Shown here: one piece after another, positions 25,448 through 34,131 of the stretch
Layout: each line of letters begins with the position of its first letter
Numbering within the stretch: the stretch's first letter is position 1
Notes under the pieces: generated by a model
The model's input: only the letters and a program-made list of their open reading frames with translations
What the model was told of the DNA's origin: nothing
Database searches by the model: none
Source of the DNA: Paenibacillus phyllosphaerae
Lineage (GTDB): Bacteria > Bacillota > Bacilli > Paenibacillales > Paenibacillaceae
Reading direction: 5' to 3'
DNA length: 64,000 bases
Assembly: GCF_014192105.1 (NCBI RefSeq)
Contig: NZ_JACHXK010000001.1
Span: forward strand, 124,001-188,000
Program-made: the position numbers and the translations under genes

Positions 25448-25518
25448 ATGAACACGACCCGATGTAATTTCGGAACAAAAATAAACCGATTTCCGCCTCA
25501 AGACGGAAATCGGTTTAT
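25448..25518 (-). repeat. Junction-core copy B with terminator hairpin
   Basis: The core GAACACGACCCGATGTAA (25450-25467) is preceded by CTATG, as in the sigK junctions (which read CTATGTG). It is followed by a perfect 15-bp hairpin (25481-25495 with 25504-25518). Read on the minus strand the hairpin ends in TTTATTTTTG and terminates the mannosidase operon. Sequence between core and hairpin is shared with copy A (TTTCGRAAYAAAAATA). Confidence 0.6.
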
Positions 25519-25579
25519 ACCCACTTATTTTCGAAACCATTCGCCTTCGCTTCCTGCATTTGTCGGATCACTGGCAGGT

Positions 25580-28114
25580 CTAACTATTGAATAACGGTAT
25601 TGTCGAAGCCGCGTTCAGCGCGCCAATTCGAATTCGGTCTAGCAGCAACGCCTGTCCGTCAGCTTGCCTTAACTTGATCGATTTAGGCTCTCCCGGCAGC
25701 AGCTCGAAGAAATTGTCGCTCATCCGGACGTTGCCCTGCGGGATATCAATGGTCACCAGCCTGGCGACTGCGCCTGTCGTCCTTAATGTCACAACTCCAA
25801 GCTCTGCGTCCACGCTTGCCGTCAACTGTGCTTGCGGCAAGTCGAGCTCCTTATGGTCCCGGAGATAATAATAGTTGTCCTCGCAATCCCATCCCGGTGC
25901 CGATAGCCTCACCAACGCCCTATCTGGAGAAAGTCCGCCGAGGATGTCGAGCTCTTCCCACTCTCCCAGCTTTACGGCCGTATTGGCTCCAACTTCGGCA
26001 GCCGTTTCCAACGATCTCACAAGCTTGCCTTCAAAATCGTACACCTGCAGCGTCACCTTGCCCGAGCAGGCTTGCAGACGGTCATTAACGACCCACAGCT
26101 TGAGCGGCTCTCCGGGATCGTGATCCAGCGTAAGGTGCAGCGGATGATAAAATTTACGAGCATAATAGAATGAAGCCTTCGGCAGCAGCTCATAATCGAT
26201 CAATGACCAGCTTGTTCCTGGCCAGCTGTCGCCATGCTGCCAGATGAGAGCGCCGCTTGTTCTGGCCTTGTTGCGGCGATAATGCTCAATGCCGTATTTG
26301 AGTCCTTCTGCCTGCGTCAACATCGAAAACCCCATATATTCCTCGATGTCGGAAGGAATGCCGGTAAATCCCTCCATCAGCAGAATGCCTTTTTGATGAT
26401 TCGTATCCTTGTTCCGGTAAGCCATCTCGACGCTCCCCCAATAGAACTCCTCGTCGGGAACGTATTTCTCCAGCGTATAGCGATTGGCCGAGGCATGCAT
26501 GCCGAATTCGCTGCTGAACAACGTATCGTCTTTTTTATAATTTTTGAAGGTAACGCCTTCGATGCTGTAATCAAGCATCGTTCGGTCGCCGAATTTGCGT
26601 GGATAGACCGACCCGTGCCAGACTTGCCAGTTATGCCGGTCACCCACCTCCGGATCGTTCGCGTCGTTGCCGCCATATGGCGAAGACGGCCAATAAGGGC
26701 GGGAATCGTCGTATTGCTCCAGCACCTCAGGCAATAAATGATGGTAGATCGACTCGCCGTAGAACGGGCAGGTGATATCGCCGTCAGACGACTTCATATC
26801 GTACAGCCAATCAATTTCGTTGTTCCCGCACCATATGGCAAGCGATGCGTGATTGCGCAATCGCTTAATATTGCAAATCGCTTCCTGTCTGACATTGTCC
26901 ATGAAATCAGCATTGTAATCAGGGAAGAGCGCGTTTGCGAAAGCAAAGTCCTGCCAAACAAGGACGCCCAGCCGGTCGCACTCGTCATAAAAGAAACTTT
27001 TTTCGTAAATGCCCCCGGCCCAAATGCGCAGCATATTCATATTCGATTCAACGGCCAGTTCAATGAGATCCGTATAACGCTTATCGGGCGCCGAGCCGAT
27101 GAAATTGTCCACTGGAATCCAGTTGGAGCCTTTAGCAAACAAACGAACGCCATTTAATTGGAAAGCAAAAGCATGCCGGCCATGTTCATCCTGCAGCAAC
27201 AGCTCGATCGTACGAATGCCGAAAGGCTTGCGGTAGCGATCCGTTTCTTGTCCATCCGCGTACAGAATGACTTCAAGATCATACAGGTATGGCTGGCCAA
27301 GATCATGGGTCCACCATAGCTCTGGATGGTCAATATTCAAACTCACTTCCGCACGCGAGCGCGCAAGCTTGCCAGCCGCTTCTGCCGCCGTATCGCCAAG
27401 AGCGTCCACCAGACTGGCTCGATAGGTCAATTCGACGCTGCGATTGAAGCATTTTGCCTCAATGGAAGCCCGCACGGTCGCCATACCCTTGTCAGCCGTC
27501 TCCGTGCGCGCATACACGCTGTCCAGACGAGCGAGCTTGCTGCGCTTTAGATGAACCTTGCCCCAGATGCCTGTCGTCACCATGCGAGGACCCCAGTCCC
27601 AGCCGAAATTCATGGCCGCCTTGCGAATCCAAGGGCGCTCCTTCGTATAGGAGGACCATTGCATCTGAGCTTTGTCTCGATTATGCAGGGACAGCGGATC
27701 GAACTTGACCGCCACCGTATTTTTACCGCGATTCGCAATGCGTGTCACATCGTAAACATAACTGCGGTGCATATTGGCCGTTTGCCCAATCTCCAGACCG
27801 TTCACATAGATTGTGGCGAACGTGTCCAATCCTTCGAACACAAGCTCCAGCCGTTCATCCTGGCTTGGCGCTTCATCCAGCTGGAACTTGGTCCGATACC
27901 ACCATTCCTTCTGCTCGATCCATCTGCATTTGATGTCGTTATGGCCGTAATAAGGATGCTCGATCAGCTTCCTCTCAATCAGTGTGGAATGAACGTCGCC
28001 CGGCACGGCAGCCGTAATCCAGAAGCGATCGTCCAGACCGGCGTCCGCGAGCTGAAGCGGCGGCACCTGTCCGACCTCATAATGCTGTAATCTCCATTCG
28101 CCCGATAGTTCCAT
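25580..28114 (-). CDS. Beta-mannosidase, glycoside hydrolase family 2
   Basis: An 844-residue intracellular exo-beta-mannosidase releasing mannose from manno-oligosaccharides. The N-terminal sugar-binding sandwich (YYGHNDIKCRWIEQKEWWYR), the immunoglobulin-like domain and the TIM barrel are in the usual GH2 order. The family marker WDWGPRMVTTGIWG lies at about 165-180, acid/base Glu in WCGNNEIDW at about 430 and nucleophile Glu in FSSEFGMHA at about 537. No signal peptide. ATG at 28114 is chosen for GGAGG five bases upstream; the frame extends seven codons further. It is the last gene of the LacI-controlled transport operon, separated from the binding-protein gene by a hairpin. Confidence 0.92.
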   Translation of the reverse strand: MELSGEWRLQHYEVGQVPPLQLADAGLDDRFWITAAVPGDVHSTLIERKLIEHPYYGHNDIKCRWIEQKEWWYRTKFQLDEAPSQDERLELVFEGLDTFATIYVNGLEIGQTANMHRSYVYDVTRIANRGKNTVAVKFDPLSLHNRDKAQMQWSSYTKERPWIRKAAMNFGWDWGPRMVTTGIWGKVHLKRSKLARLDSVYARTETADKGMATVRASIEAKCFNRSVELTYRASLVDALGDTAAEAAGKLARSRAEVSLNIDHPELWWTHDLGQPYLYDLEVILYADGQETDRYRKPFGIRTIELLLQDEHGRHAFAFQLNGVRLFAKGSNWIPVDNFIGSAPDKRYTDLIELAVESNMNMLRIWAGGIYEKSFFYDECDRLGVLVWQDFAFANALFPDYNADFMDNVRQEAICNIKRLRNHASLAIWCGNNEIDWLYDMKSSDGDITCPFYGESIYHHLLPEVLEQYDDSRPYWPSSPYGGNDANDPEVGDRHNWQVWHGSVYPRKFGDRTMLDYSIEGVTFKNYKKDDTLFSSEFGMHASANRYTLEKYVPDEEFYWGSVEMAYRNKDTNHQKGILLMEGFTGIPSDIEEYMGFSMLTQAEGLKYGIEHYRRNKARTSGALIWQHGDSWPGTSWSLIDYELLPKASFYYARKFYHPLHLTLDHDPGEPLKLWVVNDRLQACSGKVTLQVYDFEGKLVRSLETAAEVGANTAVKLGEWEELDILGGLSPDRALVRLSAPGWDCEDNYYYLRDHKELDLPQAQLTASVDAELGVVTLRTTGAVARLVTIDIPQGNVRMSDNFFELLPGEPKSIKLRQADGQALLLDRIRIGALNAASTIPLFNS

Positions 28115-28141
28115 AAGGTCCTCCATGTTACCCAATAAATT

Positions 28142-28194
28142 TTTGGTCCGACTTAAGCTCCGGCAACAGTGTGCGTAAGCTTTGTCGGACCAAA
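28142..28194 (-). other. Long hairpin between binding-protein and mannosidase genes
   Basis: Perfect 11-bp inverted repeat TTTGGTCCGAC / GTCGGACCAAA, extended inward by AAGCTT-like pairing. No T run follows. It may stabilise the upstream message or dampen mannosidase expression. Confidence 0.55.
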
Positions 28195-28235
28195 TGGCTG
28201 TCTGTCTATTCGTTTACCGTTTCCATACTGGATGT

Positions 28236-29528
28236 TTATTTCAGTTTGGCTTCCGCCGCTTTTCCTTTTTCAACTAGCGTCTCATACGCTTGCTCCAGCG
28301 TCGTTTTGTTGAACATGACCGATTCCATCTCGGATTTGTACGTAGACACGAAATCTTCCGCGCCTGCGGGAGCAGGATAGAACGGCAACGCTTTTTCTTT
28401 GGCCACTCCCAGCAAATCGATGCCAAGCTGCTCGCCAGCCGTAAAAGAGCTTTCGATCGATTTCAATATATCGTTATTGATCGGAATACCGCGCACGGTG
28501 CCGAGCGTTTTGCCCGCTTCCGCATTCGAAATGAACCATTTAATAAATTCCTTCGCTTGCGCCTGATTTTTCGATGCTGCGCTTACCGAGAAGAAAATCG
28601 TCGATTGCGCCCAGCCGCCGCCGGCTTCGCCAATCGGGTAGCTGTTGACGGCAATGCGTCCGCCAGGGAGCAAGGCTTCGATTGCAGTTGCGGAACCTAC
28701 CGATGCGCCTCTTAGCATAACGCGTCCAGTGCCGAACGTATCCGTCTGCGGATCGTTTTCCTTGGATGTAAGTTGAAGGTCCGCCGGCGGTACGATGCCT
28801 GCTTTTTGGAACTCGGCATATTTGCTGTTGAATTCAAACCAAGTATCCTTGTCCAAGTTAAACGTCGTGCCGTCCTTAAAGATTGGGCCTAATCCTTTCG
28901 ACGTTTGATAGAATTGGTACCATTCCCAGATGTTTCTGAGATCATCGATCGGATATTTGTCTTTCGGGAGCTTCGTGCGGGCTTCCTCTGCGTAAGCGAA
29001 GAAGTCTTCCCACGTCCAGTTGTTGGTCGGGAGCGTAATCCCGGCTTCCTCGAGCGCAACTTTGTCGTATACCATGCCTTGCCCATTGTAGCTGAGCGGA
29101 ACGCCGTACACTTTGCCGTCGATCTTGATATTGTCGATGACCTGCTCGTCAACGATACCGGACAAGTCAATGTCGGACAGATCCGCTAACAGGCCGCGCT
29201 TGACATAACCTTGAATATAGGCTGCGTCCATCTGCATAATGTCGGGAAGCGTTTTCGACGCGGCGAGCGTCGGAAGCTTCTGCCAGTATCCGTCCCAAGC
29301 GGTGAACTCGGGAGCGAAGGTCACTTTCGGATTGGCGGCCGTGTACATATCTAGCGCTTTTTGGGTCGCTTCGTGACGCACGTCGGATCCCCACCACATA
29401 ATTTTCAGATTGGCCGCTTTATCGGAGGAGCCGCTTCCGCTGTTGCCGGCATTGCAGCCGGACAATACGAGGACGGATGCCAGGGCACCGACCGCCAACG
29501 TTTTTAACCAAGGTCTAGTCTTTTTCAT
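28236..29528 (-). CDS. Extracellular sugar-binding lipoprotein (beta-mannoside importer)
   Basis: A 430-residue family 1 solute-binding lipoprotein. Signal peptide with lipobox VLSGC (Cys about 25). The start of the mature domain, LKIMWWGSDVRHEATQKALDMY, is typical of this family, followed by ASKTLPDIMQMD. GVPLSYNGQGMVYDKVALEEAG is the usual hinge region. It belongs to the operon with two permeases upstream and the GH2 mannosidase downstream, so the ligand is probably a manno-oligosaccharide; the specificity is inferred from context. Confidence 0.9.
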   Translation of the reverse strand: MKKTRPWLKTLAVGALASVLVLSGCNAGNSGSGSSDKAANLKIMWWGSDVRHEATQKALDMYTAANPKVTFAPEFTAWDGYWQKLPTLAASKTLPDIMQMDAAYIQGYVKRGLLADLSDIDLSGIVDEQVIDNIKIDGKVYGVPLSYNGQGMVYDKVALEEAGITLPTNNWTWEDFFAYAEEARTKLPKDKYPIDDLRNIWEWYQFYQTSKGLGPIFKDGTTFNLDKDTWFEFNSKYAEFQKAGIVPPADLQLTSKENDPQTDTFGTGRVMLRGASVGSATAIEALLPGGRIAVNSYPIGEAGGGWAQSTIFFSVSAASKNQAQAKEFIKWFISNAEAGKTLGTVRGIPINNDILKSIESSFTAGEQLGIDLLGVAKEKALPFYPAPAGAEDFVSTYKSEMESVMFNKTTLEQAYETLVEKGKAAEAKLK

Positions 29529-29591
29529 GTGAACACTCCCTTTAATATAATGAAATGAGGAAGCCGTAAGACAGATGGAGCATGGATGGGT

Positions 29592-30425
29592 TTAGCCCTT
29601 AAGGCCTGTTGTTGCGATGCCTTCCACGAAATGCTTCTGAGCCAGGAAGAAGATGATGGCCGAAGGAGCGACGGATAGCAACGACATCGCCAGCAATTGT
29701 CCCCATTGCACTTCGAACTGATCAATGAACATCCTCAGCCCCAAGCCTACCGTAAACTTCTCCACGGAGCTCAAGTAGAGCAGTTGGGCGAAGAAATCGT
29801 CCCAGCTCCACAAGAAGGTGAAGATGCCTACCGTGAATAGCGCCGGTTTAATCAATGGAGCGATAATGCGGAAAAAAATGGCGTAAACCGATGCGCCGTC
29901 AATTTGTGCCGCTTCGTCCAGCTCTCGCGGAATACCCCGGATAAACTGCACGACAAGGAAGACGAAGAATGCGCCGCCGCCGAAAAAATGCGGCAAGATG
30001 AGCGGAATGTAGCTGTCTGTCAAACCTAGTTTGTTATACATAATGTACTGCGGCACGACGGTAACCTGCGATGGCAGCATGAGCGTCATTAGCAACACGG
30101 AAAACCAGAAGTTGCGGAACCGGAAGTTGAGACGGCCAAAGCCGTAACCGACGAGAGCGGCCGTCAGCACGCCGCCGAGCACGCTCCAAAATTCCATGAT
30201 GAGCGTATTGGCAAAAAACTTTGCGAACGTATATTGGGATGAGTACGACCAGCCGTTCGTATAGTTTTCCCACATGTACGTTTCGGGCCATAACGTCGGC
30301 AGGGATAGCTCCGCTTGGCTTTTGAAGGAAGCGCCGATCCACCAGATGACCGGGTAAATCATGAGAAGTGAAAACGGAATCAGAATCAGATGGTTCTTCC
30401 AAGAACTTTGTTTTTCCGTCATCAA
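29592..30425 (-). CDS. Sugar ABC transporter permease (MalG type)
   Basis: A 277-residue CUT1 permease with about six transmembrane helices and the EAA loop ELDEAAQIDGASVYAIFFRIIAPLIKP. It starts in a four-base overlap (ATGA) with the preceding permease gene, showing coupling. It forms the membrane channel of the presumed mannoside importer with its partner. A shared ATPase encoded elsewhere is assumed because none is found here. Confidence 0.93.
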   Translation of the reverse strand: MMTEKQSSWKNHLILIPFSLLMIYPVIWWIGASFKSQAELSLPTLWPETYMWENYTNGWSYSSQYTFAKFFANTLIMEFWSVLGGVLTAALVGYGFGRLNFRFRNFWFSVLLMTLMLPSQVTVVPQYIMYNKLGLTDSYIPLILPHFFGGGAFFVFLVVQFIRGIPRELDEAAQIDGASVYAIFFRIIAPLIKPALFTVGIFTFLWSWDDFFAQLLYLSSVEKFTVGLGLRMFIDQFEVQWGQLLAMSLLSVAPSAIIFFLAQKHFVEGIATTGLKG

Positions 30426-31336
30426 TTGGATTTGCCCCCTTCCGACTCGTAATGGACCCAGTACTTGGACACTGTGAAGTTAATAAGAGTGAACACGCCG
30501 ATAATAAGGAGAAGGATCCAAGCCAGCGACGATGCATAACCCATTTGATATTGCTTGAACGCTTTCTCATACAGGAACAATACGTACATGTAAGTCGAGT
30601 TGGCCGGACCTCCGCCAGTGATGACGAATGCCGAGGTGAACATCTGAAAAGCATTGATAATGCCGAGCACCAAATTGAAGAATATGACCGGCGAGAGCAT
30701 CGGAAGCGTAATGCTGTAAAATTTCCGAAACACGCCTGCGCCGTCAACGGAAGCGGATTCATAGAGATCTTTAGGAATCTGCTTCAAGCCGGCCAAGAAA
30801 ATAACCATCGTAGAGCCGAACTGCCAAGTATTGAGCAAAATCAGAGTACCGAGCGCCGTATCCGGATTGGCGATCCAGCCGACGCCCTGAATGCCAAACC
30901 AACCCAGAATATGATTGATGTACCCTTCAAGACCGAACATGTTGCGCCATAAAGCCGCGACTGCGATGCTGCCCCCAATTAAAGAAGGGAAATAAATGAG
31001 TGTTCTGTATATGCTCATGCCTTTTACGTTTTTGTTGAGGAGCATGGCAACCAATAAAGAGAACATCATCTTGATCGGCACTGCAAAAAGCACGAATGTA
31101 AACGTAACGATGAGCGACTTCACGAATAGCTTGTCGGATAAAATATTCGAATAATTCTCCGTTCCTATCCAGACCGGAGAATCAAGCAGAGAATACTCGG
31201 TAAATGACAAATAAAGCGATTGTAAAATCGGCCATAGAGTCAGAAGAAGAAACCCTATTAGCCACGGGGAAATAAAAAGATATCCAGCCGTGTTATGCTG
31301 AAACTTTTTGCCGGATCCGCTTTTTTTACCAAACAT
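30422..31336 (-). CDS. Sugar ABC transporter permease (MalF type)
   Basis: A 304-residue CUT1 permease with an N-terminal Lys/Gly-rich cytoplasmic tail, about six membrane helices and the EAA-type loop LYESASVDGAGVFRKFYSITLPMLSP. First gene of the transport operon. The 230-bp upstream gap contains two directly repeated TTGTAAAC boxes that probably bind the divergently placed but same-strand LacI regulator encoded at 31566-32636. Confidence 0.93.
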   Translation of the reverse strand: MFGKKSGSGKKFQHNTAGYLFISPWLIGFLLLTLWPILQSLYLSFTEYSLLDSPVWIGTENYSNILSDKLFVKSLIVTFTFVLFAVPIKMMFSLLVAMLLNKNVKGMSIYRTLIYFPSLIGGSIAVAALWRNMFGLEGYINHILGWFGIQGVGWIANPDTALGTLILLNTWQFGSTMVIFLAGLKQIPKDLYESASVDGAGVFRKFYSITLPMLSPVIFFNLVLGIINAFQMFTSAFVITGGGPANSTYMYVLFLYEKAFKQYQMGYASSLAWILLLIIGVFTLINFTVSKYWVHYESEGGKSN

Positions 31337-31449
31337 GGCATAACCTCATTTCTATAGAATTCAATCTATAAAGCGCTTCCAATTGCTTCCTTAGGAACAT
31401 AATAGTTGATCGAGTCTCGATTCGTCAACTAAAATCGCTGATTTATTAT

Positions 31450-31477
31450 GTTTACAACTTGTGTTTATGTTTACAAC
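31450..31477 (-). promoter_or_regulatory. Candidate LacI-family operator (direct TTGTAAAC boxes)
   Basis: GTTGTAAAC on the minus strand occurs twice, at 31469-31477 and 31450-31458, 19 bp apart and about 115-140 bp ahead of the permease start. The TTGTAAAC word recurs upstream of the regulator gene at 32693-32700. Confidence 0.45.
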
Positions 31478-31565
31478 AATAAGATCACTAATAACAAAAA
31501 AACCTCTGATTCGCATAACTGCCAAATCAGAGATTTTTGGAGGATCCATTCGCTGGAATGCTACA

Positions 31566-32636
31566 TTAAATGGAATGCTTTTCCCCGGCTGTCCGGGGAG
31601 GAGCGATGCTGCCCTTAATGATGAGATCGCTTTGCAGCAAAAGCTTTTCATGCGGCATTTGAAGATTGGCTAGTCTCCAGAACAGAATCTCTACCCCCTT
31701 GATCCCCAGAGCCTCCGATTCAGCGTTGACCGTGCTAAGCTCCGGGAACTCCAGCATAATTTCCGCATCGTTATCGAAGCCAGTGACGCATGTATCTTCC
31801 GGAACGCGAATGCCAAGCTGCCGCATGGCGCGCAAGACATACGAAGCGATCTTGTCATTGGCGCACACAAAAGAAGTAGGCAGCGAGCCGCTTTGCAATT
31901 CCGCGAGGGTAGACAAGATGAGATCGAGATTCTCTTGATCGTTTGTGGGCTTAACGCGAATCAGCGACTCGTTTGGCGTGTACGGAATCCCGCTTTCGGC
32001 CAATACCGATTTGAAGCCGTTCCAGCGATCTGCAAAGCTTCTCGCAAAACGCCAATCTCCGACGAACTGAACGTCGGTATGGCCCTTGCCGATCAAGTAT
32101 TTAACCTGTTTACGCAAGATATCATAATTGTTCATGAAGACGCTGTCAGAACTAACCAGCTCGTCCTCGTGATCGACAAGCACGAAGGGAATACCTACAT
32201 TGCGTAAATCGACAAGCATGGAGGTATCGATTAACCCTATTCCAATTATCCCGAGCAGCCCTTCAGGACGCATAATTTTATGGAAATTGCGAGGCGAATC
32301 GTCAGTAATGAGAACGGAGCTTATGCCGCTTGACTCTAACCCCTTGAACACCCCTTCCAAGACTCTGCCCCAATACCCGGAGTCTCTGTTCTGACTGCGA
32401 ATATTCGGAAAGAGAATGCCGATCATTTTTTCATCGTCCGCATCCTGCACGTGATTATTCATGTTTTTGATCAGCTTCTGATCCAGATAGCCGAGTTGCG
32501 AGGCCACTTCGAATATTTTTTCCCTCGTAGATGCACTAATCCCCGGTTTGCCGGACAGCGCTTTGGATACTGCATATTTGGATACGCCGACTATATCCGC
32601 AATTTCCTGCATTGTTATCTTTTTACTCTTACCCAT
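31566..32636 (-). CDS. LacI-family transcriptional regulator
   Basis: A 356-residue repressor. N-terminal LacI helix-turn-helix (TMQEIADIVGVSKYAVSKAL with the hinge SGKPGISASTREKI), then a periplasmic-binding-protein-like sensor domain (IGILFPNIRSQ; SFVCANDKIASYVLRAM; TCVTGFDNDAEIM). ATG at 32636 is chosen for GGAG eight bases upstream. It is on the same strand as and directly upstream of the mannoside transport operon, which it presumably represses until a sugar ligand binds. An inverted repeat upstream suggests autoregulation. Confidence 0.9.
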   Translation of the reverse strand: MGKSKKITMQEIADIVGVSKYAVSKALSGKPGISASTREKIFEVASQLGYLDQKLIKNMNNHVQDADDEKMIGILFPNIRSQNRDSGYWGRVLEGVFKGLESSGISSVLITDDSPRNFHKIMRPEGLLGIIGIGLIDTSMLVDLRNVGIPFVLVDHEDELVSSDSVFMNNYDILRKQVKYLIGKGHTDVQFVGDWRFARSFADRWNGFKSVLAESGIPYTPNESLIRVKPTNDQENLDLILSTLAELQSGSLPTSFVCANDKIASYVLRAMRQLGIRVPEDTCVTGFDNDAEIMLEFPELSTVNAESEALGIKGVEILFWRLANLQMPHEKLLLQSDLIIKGSIAPPRTAGEKHSI

Positions 32637-32675
32637 GATGCTCACTCCGCAATTTAAGATACTAGTCGTTAGTTA

Positions 32676-32700
32676 GTTTACTTTTCAGCAGTTTGTAAAC
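32676..32700 (-). promoter_or_regulatory. Candidate autoregulatory operator of the LacI gene
   Basis: Inverted repeat GTTTAC-13 bp-GTAAAC about 40-65 bp upstream of the regulator start, made from the same word as the boxes ahead of the transport operon. Confidence 0.45.
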
Positions 32701-32795
32701 CAAACTTTTTATCATCATAACAAATTATTTATGCAGTGTATATAAAAGTAAGACCCCAGCGGGATTGACTCTGGTTGACGTTGTGGACCGTGATC

Positions 32796-32879
32796 AGCCC
32801 GAATCTGCCCACTTCAACTTCCTTCTCCTTGTCATCAAAGATGTCCAGGTTCTTGTAGACCTCACCCTTCTCGATATCA
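32796..32879 (-). pseudogene. Decayed sigK fragment (region 4 linker)
   Basis: The minus strand translates as IEKGEVYKNLDIFDDKEK followed by EVEVGRFGL, matching [27 protein letters not shown] of the intact sigK fragments at 43-58 kb. Homology stops on both sides. About 85 bp long, no start, no stop in register. Same strand as all other sigK pieces. The rest of the 32640-32972 gap holds only the operator described above and AT-rich sequence. Confidence 0.75.
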
Positions 32880-32972
32880 ATAGATATTTAATATGAAACA
32901 ACACTAATTTATTGTAAAACGATAATTTACATGCTAAAATCATGTTGTCATTATTTAAATGAGGTGTTTTAA

Positions 32973-33431
32973 GTGAATATTAAACGAGGTTCAACCACTT
33001 TCTTAAAAGTAATCATTTTTCTGATTGGCATTGCAGTGCTTGCCGTGTGTATATTTTTGTTGCCTGAAGCAGCCAGAAGAGACGCGATAGAGCGTCCAGG
33101 TGATTATTCGCTATATCCACTTTTGGTCTGTGCATATGGAATATGTATTACGTTTTCCGTAGCGTTGTATCAAGCATTCAAACTTTTAGCCAATATCGAA
33201 AAGAACAATGCTTTCTCTGAATTGTCTCTTCAATCTTTGCAGGTAATCAAAAAATGCGCTTTTACTGTCATTTTCTTCATTTTATTAGCGATCGTTTATT
33301 TAAGAGTGCATGCTCAAATCACAGGTGATGATGCAGCAGGTCCAATATCTCTAGGTCTAATGGGGATTCTAGCAACGAGTATCATCGCAGCCATTGTGGA
33401 CGTACTTCAAAAGCCATTAAAGAATGATTAA
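32973..33431 (+). CDS. DUF2975-like membrane protein
   Basis: A 152-residue protein with four predicted membrane helices (about 10-30, 48-68, 90-108, 125-145), resembling the DUF2975 family (SLYPLLVCAYGICITFSVALYQAFKLL; an NAFSE motif at about 78). Such genes are usually followed by a small Xre-type regulator (YozG-like); none is seen here, so the pair may be broken. GTG start at 32973 with GAGGTG six bases upstream. AT-rich compared with the neighbours. Function unknown. Confidence 0.65.
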   Translation: MNIKRGSTTFLKVIIFLIGIAVLAVCIFLLPEAARRDAIERPGDYSLYPLLVCAYGICITFSVALYQAFKLLANIEKNNAFSELSLQSLQVIKKCAFTVIFFILLAIVYLRVHAQITGDDAAGPISLGLMGILATSIIAAIVDVLQKPLKND

Positions 33432-33525
33432 CGGAGAAGATAGCTCCTGTAATGACGAAAGCGTCCTAAGTCGTGAACAGGTATTCGAAGTTCTTCAGTC
33501 CGACCCACTCAGGACGAACAACAAA

Positions 33526-33556
33526 AAACAACAGCGGCTATAAGTCGCTGTTGTTT
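33526..33556 (+). terminator. Intrinsic terminator
   Basis: AAACAACAGCG / CGCTGTTGTTT hairpin with short flanking A and T runs, about 95 bp after the DUF2975-like gene. Confidence 0.55.
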
Positions 33557-33676
33557 AAGCAATCAATTGTCTCACGCGAAGTAGTTTTCTCCCGAAACTC
33601 AGGCATGCCAATAATGGAGTTTCATTTTACTCGCTCTTATGCTCATTCTCAATTCTAGCCGGAAATAATCATAATG

Positions 33677-33803
33677 TTAGCGTAGGGCGCTTGTCCACTG
33701 TGATCTCGATTGCTATTGTGGCAGACGTTCCGGCGGCCTGAAGCTCTTTGCCATCTTCGTTTGCCACCGTGTTGCTGGTCACTGTGACGGTAGCCTCGGT
33801 CCG
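33677..33803 (-). pseudogene. Fragment of a secreted/surface protein gene
   Basis: The minus strand reads TEATVTVTSNTVANEDGK, continuing LQAAGTSATIAIEITVDK, a beta-sandwich-like repeat typical of Paenibacillus surface proteins. No start, stop or ribosome site; abruptly bounded. A gene remnant in a decayed patch. Confidence 0.4.
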
Positions 33804-33812
33804 CAGGCATCA

Positions 33813-33992
33813 TTGGGCCACCTTGGCGATCCTTATTTTACGAGTAAGGAAAACGGCACCGGCCTAGGCCTCATGATAAGCAAACGAATCATTGCCAACC
33901 ATAAAGGTACGCTCACTTTTAGTAGCACACTTGGAGAGGGCACTACGGTTGACATTCATCTGCCTTCCATACAACCACCCGCCAATGAATAG
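33813..33992 (+). pseudogene. C-terminal fragment of a sporulation-type sensor histidine kinase
   Basis: Reads LGHLGDPYFTSKENGTGLGL, then MISKRIIANHKGTLTFSST and a TAG stop at 33990. This is the G-box end of a HATPase_c domain of the KinA/KinE kind. Everything upstream (H-box, N-box, sensor) is missing. Confidence 0.7.
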
Positions 33993-34004
33993 AACATGTT
34001 AACA

Positions 34005-34049
34005 GCCGGCATGCCCGTCGTCAGAAAACGGACATGCCGGCATTTTTTT
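34005..34049 (+). terminator. Intrinsic terminator
   Basis: Strong stem GCCGGCATGCCCGT / ACGGACATGCCGGC followed by ATTTTTTT, just past the kinase fragment; likely the original terminator of that lost gene. Confidence 0.8.
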
Positions 34050-34131
34050 GGTTGACCCCAAATCCACTATAAAATCCAATGCTCCGGCCAGCATGAATGG
34101 TCGAGCGCTGCCCAAAATCCGGCCGGCCTCA

